Source: Liriodendron chinense
Lineage: Eukaryota; Streptophyta; Magnoliopsida; Magnoliales; Magnoliaceae
Assembly (NCBI GenBank): GCA_003013855.2
Contig: ML058433.1
Span: 7,625,966-7,689,965, forward strand
Length of the DNA stretch: 64,000 bases
Direction of reading: 5' to 3'
Made by a program: the position numbers and the translations under genes. Positions 25,416-37,574 of this stretch are shown here, piece after piece. Numbering within the stretch: the first letter of the stretch is position 1; every line of letters starts with the position of its first letter. The notes under the pieces were generated by a model. The model did not search any database. It had not been told where the DNA came from and saw only the letters and a program-made list of their open reading frames with translations.

Positions 25416-27299
25416 ATCCACCCCCCTTAAAAACAAACTTCGTCCCCGAAGCTTTCCCTAAGCGTCGTTTACGGACACACTCCCTCTATTTTTCCGTCTC
25501 TAGTTATCCTAGTTCTATTCCGGGCTAGTTGTGATCATGCTCCACCCCCCCTTAAAATAAGGTTTTGTCCTCGAGGTTGATTTTCTAGGTTCCTGCTTAT
25601 CATGCTTCCATTGCGCACTCTGATTCCTAAATAGTTTTCTTCATATCGTTAGGTCCTTTAAACCAGTAAATCATCTGTCGTCTTAATACGCCTTGGTCTG
25701 AGAGTGCTACTAAAATAAAAATTAAAAAAATCTAGGAGGATGATTAGGTTAGGTAAATGGGACGATTGATCGGGAATTTCAGAGGATTGATCTGAGCTTG
25801 ATTAGGTTGGCATGATCGAATGGTCAAGTGAAAGAGTAGATAAACGAGTGCGTGGCTAAGCGAATGAGATGTCCTCGATGGTCGTTGAACGACTAAAGGT
25901 GCGACGCAAGATGAGATTAGGGGTGCCATAGTTTAACGCAAGTTAAGGTCTAGACGGCTTAGTTTCTATGACTTACGGTTGTTTATACGTCTACTTCACT
26001 CTAATCATCACAAAAGAAAAATACACATACACACATTGCAAGAGAATGCACAAATATCCTCAAGCTAAGCCACATATGCGGTTCATATAGTGTCGGCATC
26101 ACGGGCAAACGGTTCAAGTAGATTTGGTTCTACTCACATTGAGTATTGAGTTTATTAGTATCCATTCAAAATTTCGAGTGTCGACCCTCAAAATTTGAGC
26201 GAGGGTCCAATCATTTACACAATATATTAGGTATGGTTCTACCCTCTCGTGTGGCCGATTTAGTCTAACATTGTGGGGACCTTTATGTATTCTCCAACAA
26301 AAAAATATCAACAAAGAGCATGTAAATTGAAATCCAACAATACAAAACATTAAAACCTTATGAGATCCTATTTACTTTCGTCGTTGACATGGTCAAAGAT
26401 CTATGTGGGGGGCTGGTAAATGGCATTTTATGATTACAATAATCTACCTAAAGTAATAGAGTTGGGCCTAAAAGTCATATGGATGTATGAGCATACAGGA
26501 GGGAATACTTCTAAGGGTGTCATCTTACGATAACTAAGCCTAAATAAGGGGTTCAGAGGTTTTCAAAGCTAAGGAACTAGGGTAGTAATGAATCTGGAAC
26601 ACAGGACTTATAAGCGCTCTGAGAATTTTATCTCTCAAACCGAATGTCCTTTTCGCCTAAAATTTAGAGGGTAATCTGGGGGGTAGGTGAAAAATCACCC
26701 TAATTTTCTCAGAATGAAATTTCTATGGTAAGATATGATTCTAACCTCTACAAGTCTGAAAAATGTAACAGTCCAGCAATTTCCAGCGCAAGATTTTCTC
26801 TACTGATAGAATTTTCATGATTTATCTGGATGTCGGTTTATGGAAGTATTGGGTGATGAGTTAGAAATCTTCAAAAAAAATCTAAAAAAATTTATCAGTT
26901 CTAAAAATATGATTCTTTGTGGTGGCATTATTGACGAGTTAGGAAATTTGTCCTAACAAAAAAAATCAAAATAAAATAGTTAGTTGTGAGATTTGAGCGA
27001 GATAATTCACACAATTCAGCGAAACACTAATCTAAACATGGAGAATTGATGAAAGCCCCAGACTTCAAGAAAAAAGTGAGAATTCACATCCTAAAAATCC
27101 TGAAGTTTACAGATTTCTACATTTATCGGCTACCCTAATGGTTTCAAGAGGCCTAAGTTTTGATTTCTAGGTTCATAACATCGCATGCAACTAATAGGGG
27201 TTGAACCGAGGTGTTTTGTTTTTAGTTCATAGGGACCTAAGCCCTAGGGTGTATTTATTATGATAAAGGTCGGGCTTCTCACCCAGAGGTCCCGATTGT
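25416..27299 (-). other. Internal region of element H, no coding capacity
   Basis: No gag or pol motif in any frame. On the minus strand it ends in the polypurine tract at 25416-25430. A second, similar tract (TTAAGGGGGGGTGGA on the minus strand) lies at about 25541-25555 with its own GAGGACAAAACC-like lead-in, so the 3' tail of the internal region seems duplicated. Confidence 0.75.
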
Positions 27300-27311
27300 A
27301 CTCTGATACCA
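27300..27311 (-). other. Primer-binding site of element H, tRNA-iMet type
   Basis: Minus strand TGGTATCAGAGT, two bases after the end of the 5' LTR; complementary to the 3' end of initiator tRNA-Met. Confidence 0.9.
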
Positions 27312-27313
27312 TC

Positions 27314-30267
27314 TGTAACGACTCGAGATTTTCGACTCTCATGTATAACACGACGGTTGAATTCCCAAGTAACTTATGGAATAATTAATTTGTCAAATGA
27401 TGAAATATAGCATTCAAGCACAATTGCAGAAACAATTGTCATCTTATTCTATTAACTTACTACGTCATCATCAATGTTTAAATAAGGAAACCAACCAATA
27501 TTCATACTAATTAATCAAAATATCAAACCATGTCTTCTCTGGAAGACTTATTACAATTCCATAAATGTATCAACTACTCAAAAGAAACATTTAATAAATG
27601 AAAACATCAACTAAGTTTCTCCAACATCATCATCCACCATGTGATCGTACGAACCATCGAACTTTTCTCCTTGAAAATTGGGTTCAATACGTGGATCTTC
27701 ACCAGCATCATCTAAATTGTGTTTGGGATAGCGTTAAACGTTATCATAGTGGGGAATATTCCCTCTAAGACAATTAAGAATAATAATGAACAAAACTTAG
27801 AGTAACGCAACACAATGATATTTTTATTCAAAACAATCAAAGAAAAGTCTTATTAATGCAATGCATGGAATGTATGCTCTGGCTAAGATACCCTAGCTAG
27901 AATCACAATACATGAAGTGGTAGACTCCCTGTTACGACTTCGCTCTAGCCACTAGTCACCAGAGGTTCCTGGGTCGCACAAGCCCATAGTTTTGCCTGAC
28001 CACGTGAGAAACTAGAAGCTCATAGCCCAAATCTACACGTGAGAGTGTACAGGAGAAGTAAGATGCTCTAGCCTATTCTCAATTCCGTACACCCACATGG
28101 AGCTAAGTAAATGCATGACTTTAGTTTCACCTTTATTTAAGTAATTTCACATCCAGCCGTATTAAAAGAACTTAATGGTCACTATGGGGAGTTGTAAACA
28201 ACCCAGCATAGGCCGACAGCTCGAGCTTAGTGTCCATGGCACTAACCCCGACTCATGAGAATCTATATACCATTAGTGTCCACTCATTGTCCCGTTTTAT
28301 GATTCTATCATCTTCCAAGAAACCAATGTTGTACGTCATGGCCAAAGTCATTAAAACACTCATGTAATGTATATAGATCCAACCAAGTATCATGTATATG
28401 TAAGAATTTTTTGAAAAATAATTATTGCATTCTCTTAGTCAAGTTAAGACATATATTTCCATCATGGACACCCCTCGCAGGTTTCATCTCCCTACATCAA
28501 GTGATTTTGCCAACTTAAGGACAAAGAGTGTACATTAAAGAAATATCCACATAATGATCTTATACACATATTACATATAACATCATAAAAGTCAATGTCG
28601 CTTGTTAAACATAAATCAAGAGAGTTAATGCATATTTTTCACAAAAATGACAAAAATACACATGCTTCTTAGTAAAAAAATCTAAACACGGAATCACACA
28701 ATTATATAATGATAATTATTGTAAATCCTACGTTAATCTTCATGTTATATGGATCAACAATTCAAAATAAAATAACGTCATTTCTCACAAAAGGCTTGAA
28801 GGAAAATCCTCACCTTAAAGATCGATTGATTTGAAAGTTGTAGATGCTAAGAATGTCGCTAGATAAACAGAGACACTCAACCGAGAAACTCTCCCTCTCT
28901 CCCTCTTTTTCTCTTTCTCTCCCTCTCTCTTCTCTCTCTTCTCTCTTTCTAAATTCATGCATTAGGGCTCCCTTGCTAAGAGAAGGCTTTAATTAGGTTA
29001 GGAGGGTCGGATTATAAGGTTAGAAGGTGTTACACACGGCTGCCCATGCGCGATATGCGATAAGGTGCGATTTAAAGTGAGATTTCAGGCTGGATTTGGA
29101 AAGCATACATACAATGAATGGAAAGGAGGTTTTTGACGTGGACTATGATTGATAAGGGCCACAAAATGGACGTGTTAAATTTTGAAATGGGGCCCACACA
29201 CAATTGAACGGTCGGCGTGAAACGAATAGGAAGAGAGAGAATGAAAATGAAAACTTTTGAACGGACGATTTATCTGATGATTGGACACCTAGGATGGGTT
29301 TAGAAGAGTCCAATTAGGCATGTGGGGTCCACAAAATGAAAGTACATACTCGTTTGGCTGGTCATTTGCACGTTGAGAGAATTTGGAGGATGATTCTTCA
29401 AAGGAGTGGAAAGTTTCGTTTTCCATGAGATTTGATGCATTGGATACCTAGGAAGGATTCTCAGGATCCTCTAGAAGGTTTCCTTGATTCTCATGTGAAA
29501 AGAAATTCCGGATTAGAAGATCATAAAATCAAGGGTTAGATAGGAGATTCAGATATAGGCATATGCCTGATGGACGACGGAGAAACTTCATGAGCATAGG
29601 TTTGGGAGGCTCACGAGAAGTTTGGACAGTTTGGATTATTGAAACGAGGCCCACATGGTGAAGACTGGAGAGGGCAGCGGTGATAGTAGTGTGAAAGGAA
29701 ATTCTATTTTTTTTTAGTCGTGAGAGATGCACGATCAACGTGCAGTTGACCGCGTGGGTTTATGTGCACGGGATGACACAGGCCACACTATGATGTTTGT
29801 GGAAAATTCAATCCATCCATCAGGTTGGAAAAAGTATATTAGGGGTTGGCACAAAATATGGGATAGATCCGAGATCAGGTGGCCCACTTATAGACTGATT
29901 TCTGATTTGGCTATTTCTAGGTTGATCCAAGAGCTGAAATTCGACGTGTATGGCTAAAACATGCCCAGAAGCGTGAGTCTAGGGTTTTGCGTCATTATGA
30001 TCGTTGAAAACTAGCACACTTAAAAATGACAGTTTAACTTAAGTTATTCAATGGCATTTTCATAATTATCGTGAAAGTATGAATTTTGTAAAATCTAACC
30101 GTTCTACGTCGTTCATGGCATCAATCTAAGAAACTTTTGTAAAAGGTCTCCTATCGGATCTCTTACGGATGTCCCGTTATTCATAAATCAAAGGTAAATG
30201 TACGATAATTAATCAAAATAAAATTCTAAATAATTTAAATAAATTTTGAAAAATCTGGGGCGTTACT
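27314..30267 (-). repeat. 5' LTR of element H (2954 bp)
   Basis: Plus-strand ends TGTAACGACT and GGGCGTTACT; the last base is T where the partner LTR has A. The TTATC duplication follows directly. Confidence 0.92.
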
Positions 30268-30589
30268 TTATCTGTAGCATACTAATGCACCTTATTTTTC
30301 AATCACGTGAGTCCATGTGTTGTAATGTCGGTTAAGCCTTGGCAAATTGAAGACTGAAGATTCAAATGGACAAGAAGCATTAAGGAAGAAGAATAGGTAA
30401 ATAAGATGCCTTGGTAACCCTAACCCTTTGAAGCAAAACACCCAAAATCTCTTAGATGACTTGGACCAGCTAGGAATACCCTTAGTCATCTCATTAGCCT
30501 TAGATCATATTGAAAAACATGATAAATTAGATTAATAAAAGAGGTGGAAGTTGTTGTAAACAAATCAGCCCAAACAACAGTTTTTGATT

Positions 30590-30835
30590 GATCTCCGATC
30601 AATCGGACAGTGGTTCTGATGGGACTCTGATCAATTGGACAGATGTTCCGATCAATCGAAATTGTTCCAGAAAGTTTGAAAAACTCACTGGATAGATTTT
30701 CAATCAATCGGATGGGGTCCTTCCAATCAATCGAAATTTCTTCCAGAGAGTTTGAAAAACTCACTGGATAGATTCCCGATCAATCGGATATGACCTCCGA
30801 TTAATCGGACATTTTTTCGATCAATCGGAGATACG
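30590..30835 (+). repeat. Array of CGATcaATCG near-palindromes upstream of a TATA box
   Basis: About nine (C)CGATCAATCGGA-like motifs. A ~73-bp unit with CCAGA(A/G)AGTTTGAAAAACTC is tandemly duplicated at about 30651 and 30724. The array stops some 40 bp before TATAAAAG at 30872. Confidence 0.85.
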
Positions 30836-30871
30836 CGAATCTACCCATTTTTTTACCGTTGGAGGAAAATC

Positions 30872-30879
30872 TATAAAAG
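30872..30879 (+). promoter_or_regulatory. TATA box of the LTR-like unit
   Basis: TATAAAAG, about 40 bp downstream of the near-palindrome array. Confidence 0.6.
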
Positions 30880-32223
30880 CAAGGGGATTCATTTTTAGGA
30901 CAAAGAGAAAGATTTTGAGGAGATAGAAGCTACCATTATTGAAGACCATTAGAGGCTCTATTCTTAACTCATTGCAAGTCATTCTCCTTGTGATTCATCA
31001 CAAGCTTGGGGCATTCAATGCTAAAATGAGAATGGACTTGTTCCCTCTTGATTCTTAAGGGTTTAGACACCTTGATCATTGGTAAATTCTTTGTCTAAAC
31101 ACTACTTAGGAATCCAAATAGGTGTATCCCTCTAGGAAACCCATTTTCTATTATTTGTAGAGGATTCACCTCCTCCTATCACCTTGGGCATCTCTGTCGG
31201 AGCATCATATGTAAGGTTGTTAATCTTGGAGCTGGAGCATTGCGATGCAACAACATCAAAGATCGGGGAGCACAAGGGTAGCTGATTAGAGCACGAGAAA
31301 GCGAGAAGAAGTAACCTGAAGTGGTGCACGACGGGGCTCAAATCCGATTAGTAAGGTTGTCATTTGGTTAAGTTCATCCACTCACTTCCTGTAGGGAATT
31401 AAGTGTAGAGTTTGTCTTCAAACTCAATAGGTTCAGTTGTAGGACCTAAACCCAGTTGTAGGGTCAAACTGAGTCTCCAAGTGGGGAGCCTCTGACGGGA
31501 GTATACACTGGTTCGGTTGTAGGACCTTGGCTCAATTGTAGAGCCTAAACCCATTGAGGTTCGATTATAGGACATTGACTCATGAGTGGAGTCTAAATTG
31601 AGGTTCAGTTGTAGGACCTTGTCTTGAGTAAGCCTAAACAAGTCTCCAAGGGGAGCTACCAACATGGGTGTGAACGTGTAGAATGGGAGCAACCTGTAAA
31701 CTCCCCAGTTGGGTGGATCCAATTTAAAAAACCTTGGTTGGGAGCAACCAGATTTAAACTCCCTAGTGAATGTCGGTGTGTTCAAAGGGGTTGAGTAGTT
31801 GAACCGAGAACGAAGTAAAACCAAAGTCGAATCATTATAAATCATTGTATTTATGATTGTATTTGAGCACATTTCTTATTATGCATTGTGTTTAATTGTT
31901 TAATTACGAATGCTTAATTAGAATGTATGATAGGCACTTGATAGGCACATCCACACACACAATATGTACTTTCACTTCTTGAGTAGACTTGAGCTTATAT
32001 AATCCATTCTCATATAGTCTACTTAAGTTACATAGATTAGGTGCTTGATTAATTTAATCATTTGTTAATCTATGCATGTTTAGACTGGGTAGCTTATTGC
32101 TTAAACCATATGCTAATCTTGTGATTGGACCCACTTAGGCTTGGAAGCCGATGTGTTCTTGCTTAGTTTAATTTGTTGAATTGTATAAGTAAGTAAAAAG
32201 AATTTCAAAAGGTCCTGATCGCA

Positions 32224-32247
32224 CCCCCCCCCCCCCCCCCCCCCCCC
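32224..32247 (+). repeat. Homopolymer of 24 C
   Basis: Uninterrupted C run. The inverted copy at 22114-22120 has only 7 G. Its length may be affected by sequencing error. Confidence 0.95.
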
Positions 32248-32347
32248 AGGACTTAGCCATAATTCTAGTTGCTCCGTTCTAAGCTTCCACACGCGTAGGC
32301 ACCTTTACAAGTGTGTTAAACCAAAAGGCGCAATTTCAATACCTAGC

Positions 32348-32733
32348 TGTTCCCTTCCCCAAGTGTAAGGTTGCGATGTAGTAATAAACTCGGTAAGACC
32401 GAGCTTGATCCACAGGGACTTGTGTAGGAATTCACAAACACATCCAATAGTGTCTATTGGGAGCTAACAACCAGATTTTGTATGAGATTGATGTAAGTAA
32501 CAAGTTTGAACTAAATTGAAGGTAAATAATTATAAAAAGGCACTAGGGGTTCAAGGATCCACTTATAGCAATCCTTGATGTTCAATCCGCTGTGGTTTCT
32601 TACTTTCTCAACTAGAATCGATATTAAGATCTATCTAGCTGGATGATAGAGCTGTTAAACCAAACAATCTGCCATATGTAAGACCAATGCATATAACTCA
32701 CTCAATGAAAGCTAGGATGAGCATGCTCAATTG
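32348..32733 (-). repeat. 3' LTR of element G (LTR D), first piece
   Basis: From TGTTCCCTTCCCCAAGTG to ...GCATGCTCAATTG. It closely follows solo LTR C (19388-19748), which continues uninterrupted past the insertion point used here by element E. Confidence 0.9.
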
Positions 32734-33010
32734 TGTTGAGCTCTTAATTGTGCATATTCTAACCCCAATTCATCACTCATTATGCACGGTTTACACGTTT
32801 AAAGGACCATTCTAATGCATTGTTTGTGACTGTAGGAACAAGAGGGAGATTTCACAAATTGAAGATTAAATGGAGCTCTTTAAGAGCATTGAGGTTCATT
32901 AGATGAAGTATTGAAGGAAGATCAAAGAGAAGAAAGCAAGGAGAGAAGAGAAAAGAAGAAAAGAAAGAAAAAAGAAGAAAGAAAGGAAGAAAACATCAAG
33001 CCAAGGCAGC

Positions 33011-33242
33011 CCGACCGGTCATGACCGGTCCGCCATAGCCGCTGGAATGATGGCCAAAGAAGCCTGACCGGTCAAGACCGGTCGGCCACTCACTACCTGC
33101 CAAAGGAAGCCAGTCCGACCGGTCATGACCGGTCGGCCATAGTTGCTGGCTTAAAGAGATTCACCGCCCGACCAGTCCTAACCGGTCAGGCATAGCTGCT
33201 GGACTGGTTGCAAGTGAAGTCCGACCGGTCATGACCGGTCGG
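33011..33242 (+). repeat. GACCGGTC palindrome array, 5' LTR of element E
   Basis: Five units spaced 45-60 bp. Those at 33115-33136 and 33221-33242 are perfect 22-bp palindromes: CCGACCGGTC, AT, then GACCGGTCGG. Others differ by one or two bases. Confidence 0.95.
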
Positions 33243-33348
33243 CCATGCACAACAAGCACTTTCTAAATCAGGATTCTGGATTTCTCTGCGCAATTGCGTA
33301 GTTTTGCGTGAAATCTGGAGTTCTCTTGTGAAAAGGACACCTCCAAGC

Positions 33349-33355
33349 TATAAAA
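33349..33355 (+). promoter_or_regulatory. TATA box of element E 5' LTR
   Basis: TATAAAA in AAGCTATAAAAGGATG, about 105 bp downstream of the last palindrome; the same box is at 39360 in the 3' LTR. Confidence 0.8.
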
Positions 33356-34388
33356 GGATGTATTCCCTTCATACCAAAGGAGGCTAGGACGTGGGGATTG
33401 CTCAGGAGACGGATTCGACTTCGGATTTCTAGTTTTCTTCCTGTTTTAGTTATTTTTTATGTTTTTAGAGGCTTCTAGTTCAAGGATGTTAGAGATGAAC
33501 TAAAACCTCTTAGCTAGGGCTAAGAGGTGAAGCTTTTGATTCGTTTTTTATGGATTGATGCAACCTAGGTTTCCTTTTGTGTTTTAATTGATGAATTTTA
33601 GTTCTATATGAGTTTGAATCAAGTACTATGTTGGCTTTTACTTTGATCTCTTGATGACTTCGGGCTCATGTGATTCTTAGTGATCCTAACTTAGTATCTT
33701 AGCTTTTTTAGCATTGTTTATGCTTGTGTAGTTCATTGATCTACCATCGACTCCGGGCATGGTAGACGCTTTGACTGCCTTGTATGCAATGGCCTGATTT
33801 TCATGTGGGAACTCATTCAACTAAAGTTCTTATCTTTTGTTATATAATCTGAAATAGTTGTTTATTGATTGATTTTGATTTAATTAGAGTTCTAATCATG
33901 AGTTGTAATCAAGTCTAGTGACAGGATTTGGTGAAAGCTATGATTATGAATCTCAACTAGATTAGAAAGAGGCTTGGCCTATACAATTGAGTATGCCCAA
34001 GGCCTGAGTGTTATTGTGGGAATCAAATCAGTTAATAAGCACTTGTTTTAGATAATTGTTGATTGAACCGCTCTATATTCCAATTGGATAGAGAAAGGAA
34101 TTCGATTCCGATTGAGTTATGAGAGACCTAGTTGTGTTGATGCATTGAAACCTATCAAAAGTGGATCCTTGGCGCTCTAGTGCCTTTTTAGATTGAAATT
34201 ACCTTACCCATTCACTGTTTAAACCCAAATTACTATTTTCCAGCTTTAGTGCTTAATAGGATCTTAATTATTAGTTATTTTAATTAAATTCTGAGAATAC
34301 CCATTCATAAATCTCTGTGGGAACGATACTCGGTCTTTCCGAATTATTACTACTTCGCAACCCTACACTTGGGGAGTGAACAAGTTTT

Positions 34389-34406
34389 TGGCGCCGTTGC
34401 CGGGGA
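34389..34406 (+). other. Primer-binding site, tRNA-Asp type
   Basis: TGGCGCCGTTGCCGGGGA, six bases after the LTR end. It is the perfect complement of the 3' end of plant tRNA-Asp and typical of Athila elements. Confidence 0.95.
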
Positions 34407-35001
34407 TTTCTATGCGGTATTTTTAGAATTTTCTGAATTAACTTTTAGTTAAGATTGTGTTAAGATAGGTTTAGGATTTGTTTTATTTTCTAGGATAGGT
34501 TTTGCTTCTAAATATTAACTTAATTTGTTTTGATTTTGCAGGATTCTAACATAGGTCTAATCCAGGGATTTTTAGGAAGTTGAAGAAGAAGTAGGCATCT
34601 TAAGTCACAAATCAGGTTTTATTGTTCTAACCCTACTCTTCCTCTTCTCCTACTCATTCCTATCATATTCATCTCTTGTAGAGTGGGTGGAGACTCCTTT
34701 TGGATCTCTGAAAGGTAGGCCTTGTGCCACCTGGATTCCTATTGGTCGGCTCTGCCGCCTTGGATCACCTTTTGCTCAGAGATTTCTCTTCTCAACCTAT
34801 TCCTCTTTCTTCTTTTTCTGTACTTTTTCTCAAAAGACTTAAAGAGTGGGTGGGGAGTTCTTTGAACCCCTATTGACCAGGAGAAATCAGTCTCTATCCT
34901 TGCTTCTGGCTTAGCCATTGCAAGACACCTTGTGCTTAAGTCTTAGAGAGGAGTAAAGGAAGGAAGGAAGAATTCTTTTTCCTTTTTGTTCAGTTTTTTT
35001 T

Positions 35002-37574
35002 TTGTTTTGCATGCCACATTGGGCTCGGACTTATAATAACCGACTTATAAGGGACGGAGTAATTGTTGAAGGGATTGATAGAGAGCCTCGTGCTAGGAGA
35101 CGACAAAATTTTCCTAAAATTACTAGAGAGATGGCTGAAAATCAACCAAATCAAGGGGCTAATCGACATCAAAATCTAGCCCCAAACCTTACTGAATTGG
35201 ATGAGAATGAAGTGGGGGATGTACCTCAACCTAGAACTTTACTTGACTATTTACAACCAGCTAGGACGAGTACTCCCTCTTGCATAATTTTCCCGCACAA
35301 TGTGGGAAATATTGATTTTAAACCGGGGTTGATCCAACTTCTTCCTAGATTCTATGGACTCGACTCTGAAAGCTCTTATTTACATATTAAGGAATTTGAA
35401 GAGGTTATAGCCACAATAAACTATGACAATGTGACCAAGGATACTATAAAACTTAAAGTGTTCCCTTTTTCCTTGAAAGAGAAGGCCAAATCATGGCTAC
35501 ATTCCTTAAGGCCGAGGTCTATTGGGACATGGGCTGAGTGACTAGGGAGTTTCTAAAAAAATTCTTCCCTACTCATCGAACCAATGCATTAAGGGCCATA
35601 ATGAACTTCGCCCAAAAAGAAGAAGAAACATTTTTCCAATGTTGGAAAAGGTATAATGAGCTATTAAACGCATGCCCACATCATGGCTATGAGAGGTGGA
35701 GGTTGATTAGTTTCTTCTATGGTGGATTGAACTCAACCATGCGCCAATTTGTAGAGATGATGTGCAATGGGGAGTTCATGAACAAGGAAACGGAGGAAGC
35801 TTGGGATTATTTTGATATGTTGGCTGAAAATACACAATCTTGGGATACATCTAAGCCAATAAGTTCAAAACAACCTCAAACCAAGGAAAAGGGAGAAGTT
35901 TATGTTTTAGATGGGCAAGATGATCTAGGTTCTAGAGTGGCTAAACTCACAGGAAAGGTCGAGGAGATGGAACTAAAGAAAGTGGACACAACCCAACAAA
36001 AGGGGGCTGTTGAAACTATTTGTGGTATTTGTGCTTCCAATGTGCATCAAACGCCGGATTGTCCAACAATCTATGCGTTTCGAGAACTTTTATTTGAACA
36101 ATCGAATGCCTTGAATAGTTATCAACGACCTTTTAGTACTCCAAATTCAAACACGAATAATTCTAGTTGGAGGAACAACCCAAACTTCAATTGGGCGAAT
36201 GGAAACACGGCTAATCAAAATAATCCTCAAAGGGGGCCCCCAATGCAAATGGCCCCACCTCAAATGCCTATAGAGGATACTTTGAAAGCATTCATGGAAG
36301 GTCAAGCTCAAATAAATCAATCCAACCATACGATAATGATTGAGCTTAAAAATTCGGTAGAGGAGATCAAGGCTCGCTTAAACGCAAGGGAAGGGATTCT
36401 TCCAGCCCAACCCGTACCAAATCCAAAACCACAATGCGAAATAAGCATGCCTAGTTCTTCTAACCAACACATGGAACATGCTAAGGCCATTACCACTCTT
36501 AGAAGTGGGAAAATTATTGAAAAATCTGATTCGGTGAAGGTTTCACCGCCTAATGATTCGGTATCTTCTAAAGAGGATGATGGACCTAGCACCACCATGA
36601 ATGAAAAAGAGCCATTGAAAGAATATAGGCCCGTTGCTCCATTCCCTCAACGCTTGATTCCAGCCAAACCTCACGATAAATATCAGGAATTTTTGGAGGT
36701 TTTCAAGCAAGTCAAAATCAACATCCCATTGTTGGATGCCATTAAACAAATACCGTCATATGCAAAAATTTTAAAAGACCTTTGCACGGTTAAAAGAAAA
36801 ATACATGTGCAAAAGAAGGCATTTTTTACAGAGAATGTGAGTGCCATTATCAACCACGGGATGCCCAAGAAATACAAAGATCCCGGTTGTCCAACAATAT
36901 CTTGTGTGATTGGAGACTACCGGGTGAAACATGCTTTACTCGATCTAGGGGCAAGTGTAAATTTAATTCCCTTTTCGGTCTATGAACAATTAGGTTTAGG
37001 TGAATTAAAACCCACCAAAACCACATTACAACTTGCTGACCGATCGATTCGTATTCCGAGAGGGGTGATTGAGGACGTTCTTATCCAAGTTGACAAAGTT
37101 TACTACCCAGTCGACTTTATTGTCTTGGACACGTGACCCACGGTTAATATTGGCCCTCAAATTCTTGTCATACTTGGCCGTCCATTCCTAGCTACGTCAA
37201 ATGCTATCATCAATTGTAGGAGTGGGGTCATCCAAATGTCTTTTGGTAATATGACGATTGAGTTGAATGCTTTTAATATTGACAACCAACAAGAGGATGA
37301 GGATGAGGAGGTCCACGAAATAAACATGATCAATTCTATCGTAGAAGATGAGTCCCTCTCACCTTTTTACTCCGGTCCCTTAGACGAAGAAGTGACTCAC
37401 TCCCTTGATAAGAACGATAATATGATAAGGGATATGGTCACACTTTTTGAGTCGGTATCGGCATATGACACTGGCCGAGAGAAGGATGTGGAAACAACAC
37501 CTTGTTGGGCTAAGAAATTAATTCATATTTCCACACCTTTGTGGATCATGCATACCGAACTCCACCAACCCTAG
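35002..37574 (+). pseudogene. Gag-protease of element E (Athila type), one frameshift and one nonsense codon
   Basis: The frame opens at 35002 (MFCMPHWARTYNN) and reads a gag core (PRFYGLDSESSYLHIKEFEE, KAKSWLHSLRP, EFLKKFFPTHRTN, RYNELLNACPHHGYERW), a cysteine cluster near residue 350 (CGICASNVHQTPDC), an Asn/Gln-rich spacer, and a retropepsin site LLDLGASVNLIP near 36940. A one-base loss near 35538 shifts the frame, and TGA at 37134 interrupts the protease; the frame then continues with ILGRPFLATSNAIINC to 37574. Gag would build the particle and protease would process it. No reverse transcriptase follows. The TGA fits a C-to-T change in a CpG. Confidence 0.88.

Larger units (their letters stand above)
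22438..30267 (-). mobile_element. Complete non-coding LTR retrotransposon (element H), TSD TTATC
   Basis: Two ~2.96-kb LTRs flank 1.9 kb of internal DNA. Perfect TTATC duplications sit at 22433-22437 and 30268-30272. Read on the minus strand, the LTR starts TGTAACACC, follows a polypurine tract TTAAGGGGGGTGGAT, and the 5' LTR is followed by a tRNA-Met primer site. Such a TGTAAC start with a GGACGAAGT...AAGGGGGG end is seen in Tekay/Del chromoviruses, so I suspect a non-autonomous derivative of that branch; no protein domain is left to prove it. Confidence 0.9.
30268..32338 (+). mobile_element. LTR-like unit in plus orientation, class uncertain
   Basis: It has a palindrome-rich zone (30590-30835), a TATA box TATAAAAG (30872), a downstream zone of repeated GTTGTAGGACC(T/A) phrases (31430-31650), and an end with a long C run followed by ...CAATTTCA. 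A C tract shortly before the LTR end recalls U5 ends of plant Copia elements, but I see no coding part and no matching partner in direct orientation. Its last ~400 bp are inverted at 22026-22437. The left end may be at TGTTGTAATG (30318) or be cut by element H. Confidence 0.45.
32734..34382 (+). repeat. 5' LTR of element E
   Basis: 1649 bp, TGTTGAGCTC...GGGGAGTGAACA. It contains the GACCGGTC palindromes (33011-33242) and the TATA box (33349). Confidence 0.93.

Noticed and set aside
31399..31872. 157-codon minus-strand open frame
   Set aside because: It crosses a zone of repeated GTTGTAGGACC phrases and shows no known domain; treated as a chance frame.
22026..32338. Terminal-inverted-repeat DNA transposon of ~10 kb
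   Set aside because: No target duplication at the outer ends, no transposase, and promoter-like structure on the right side suggests LTR origin.
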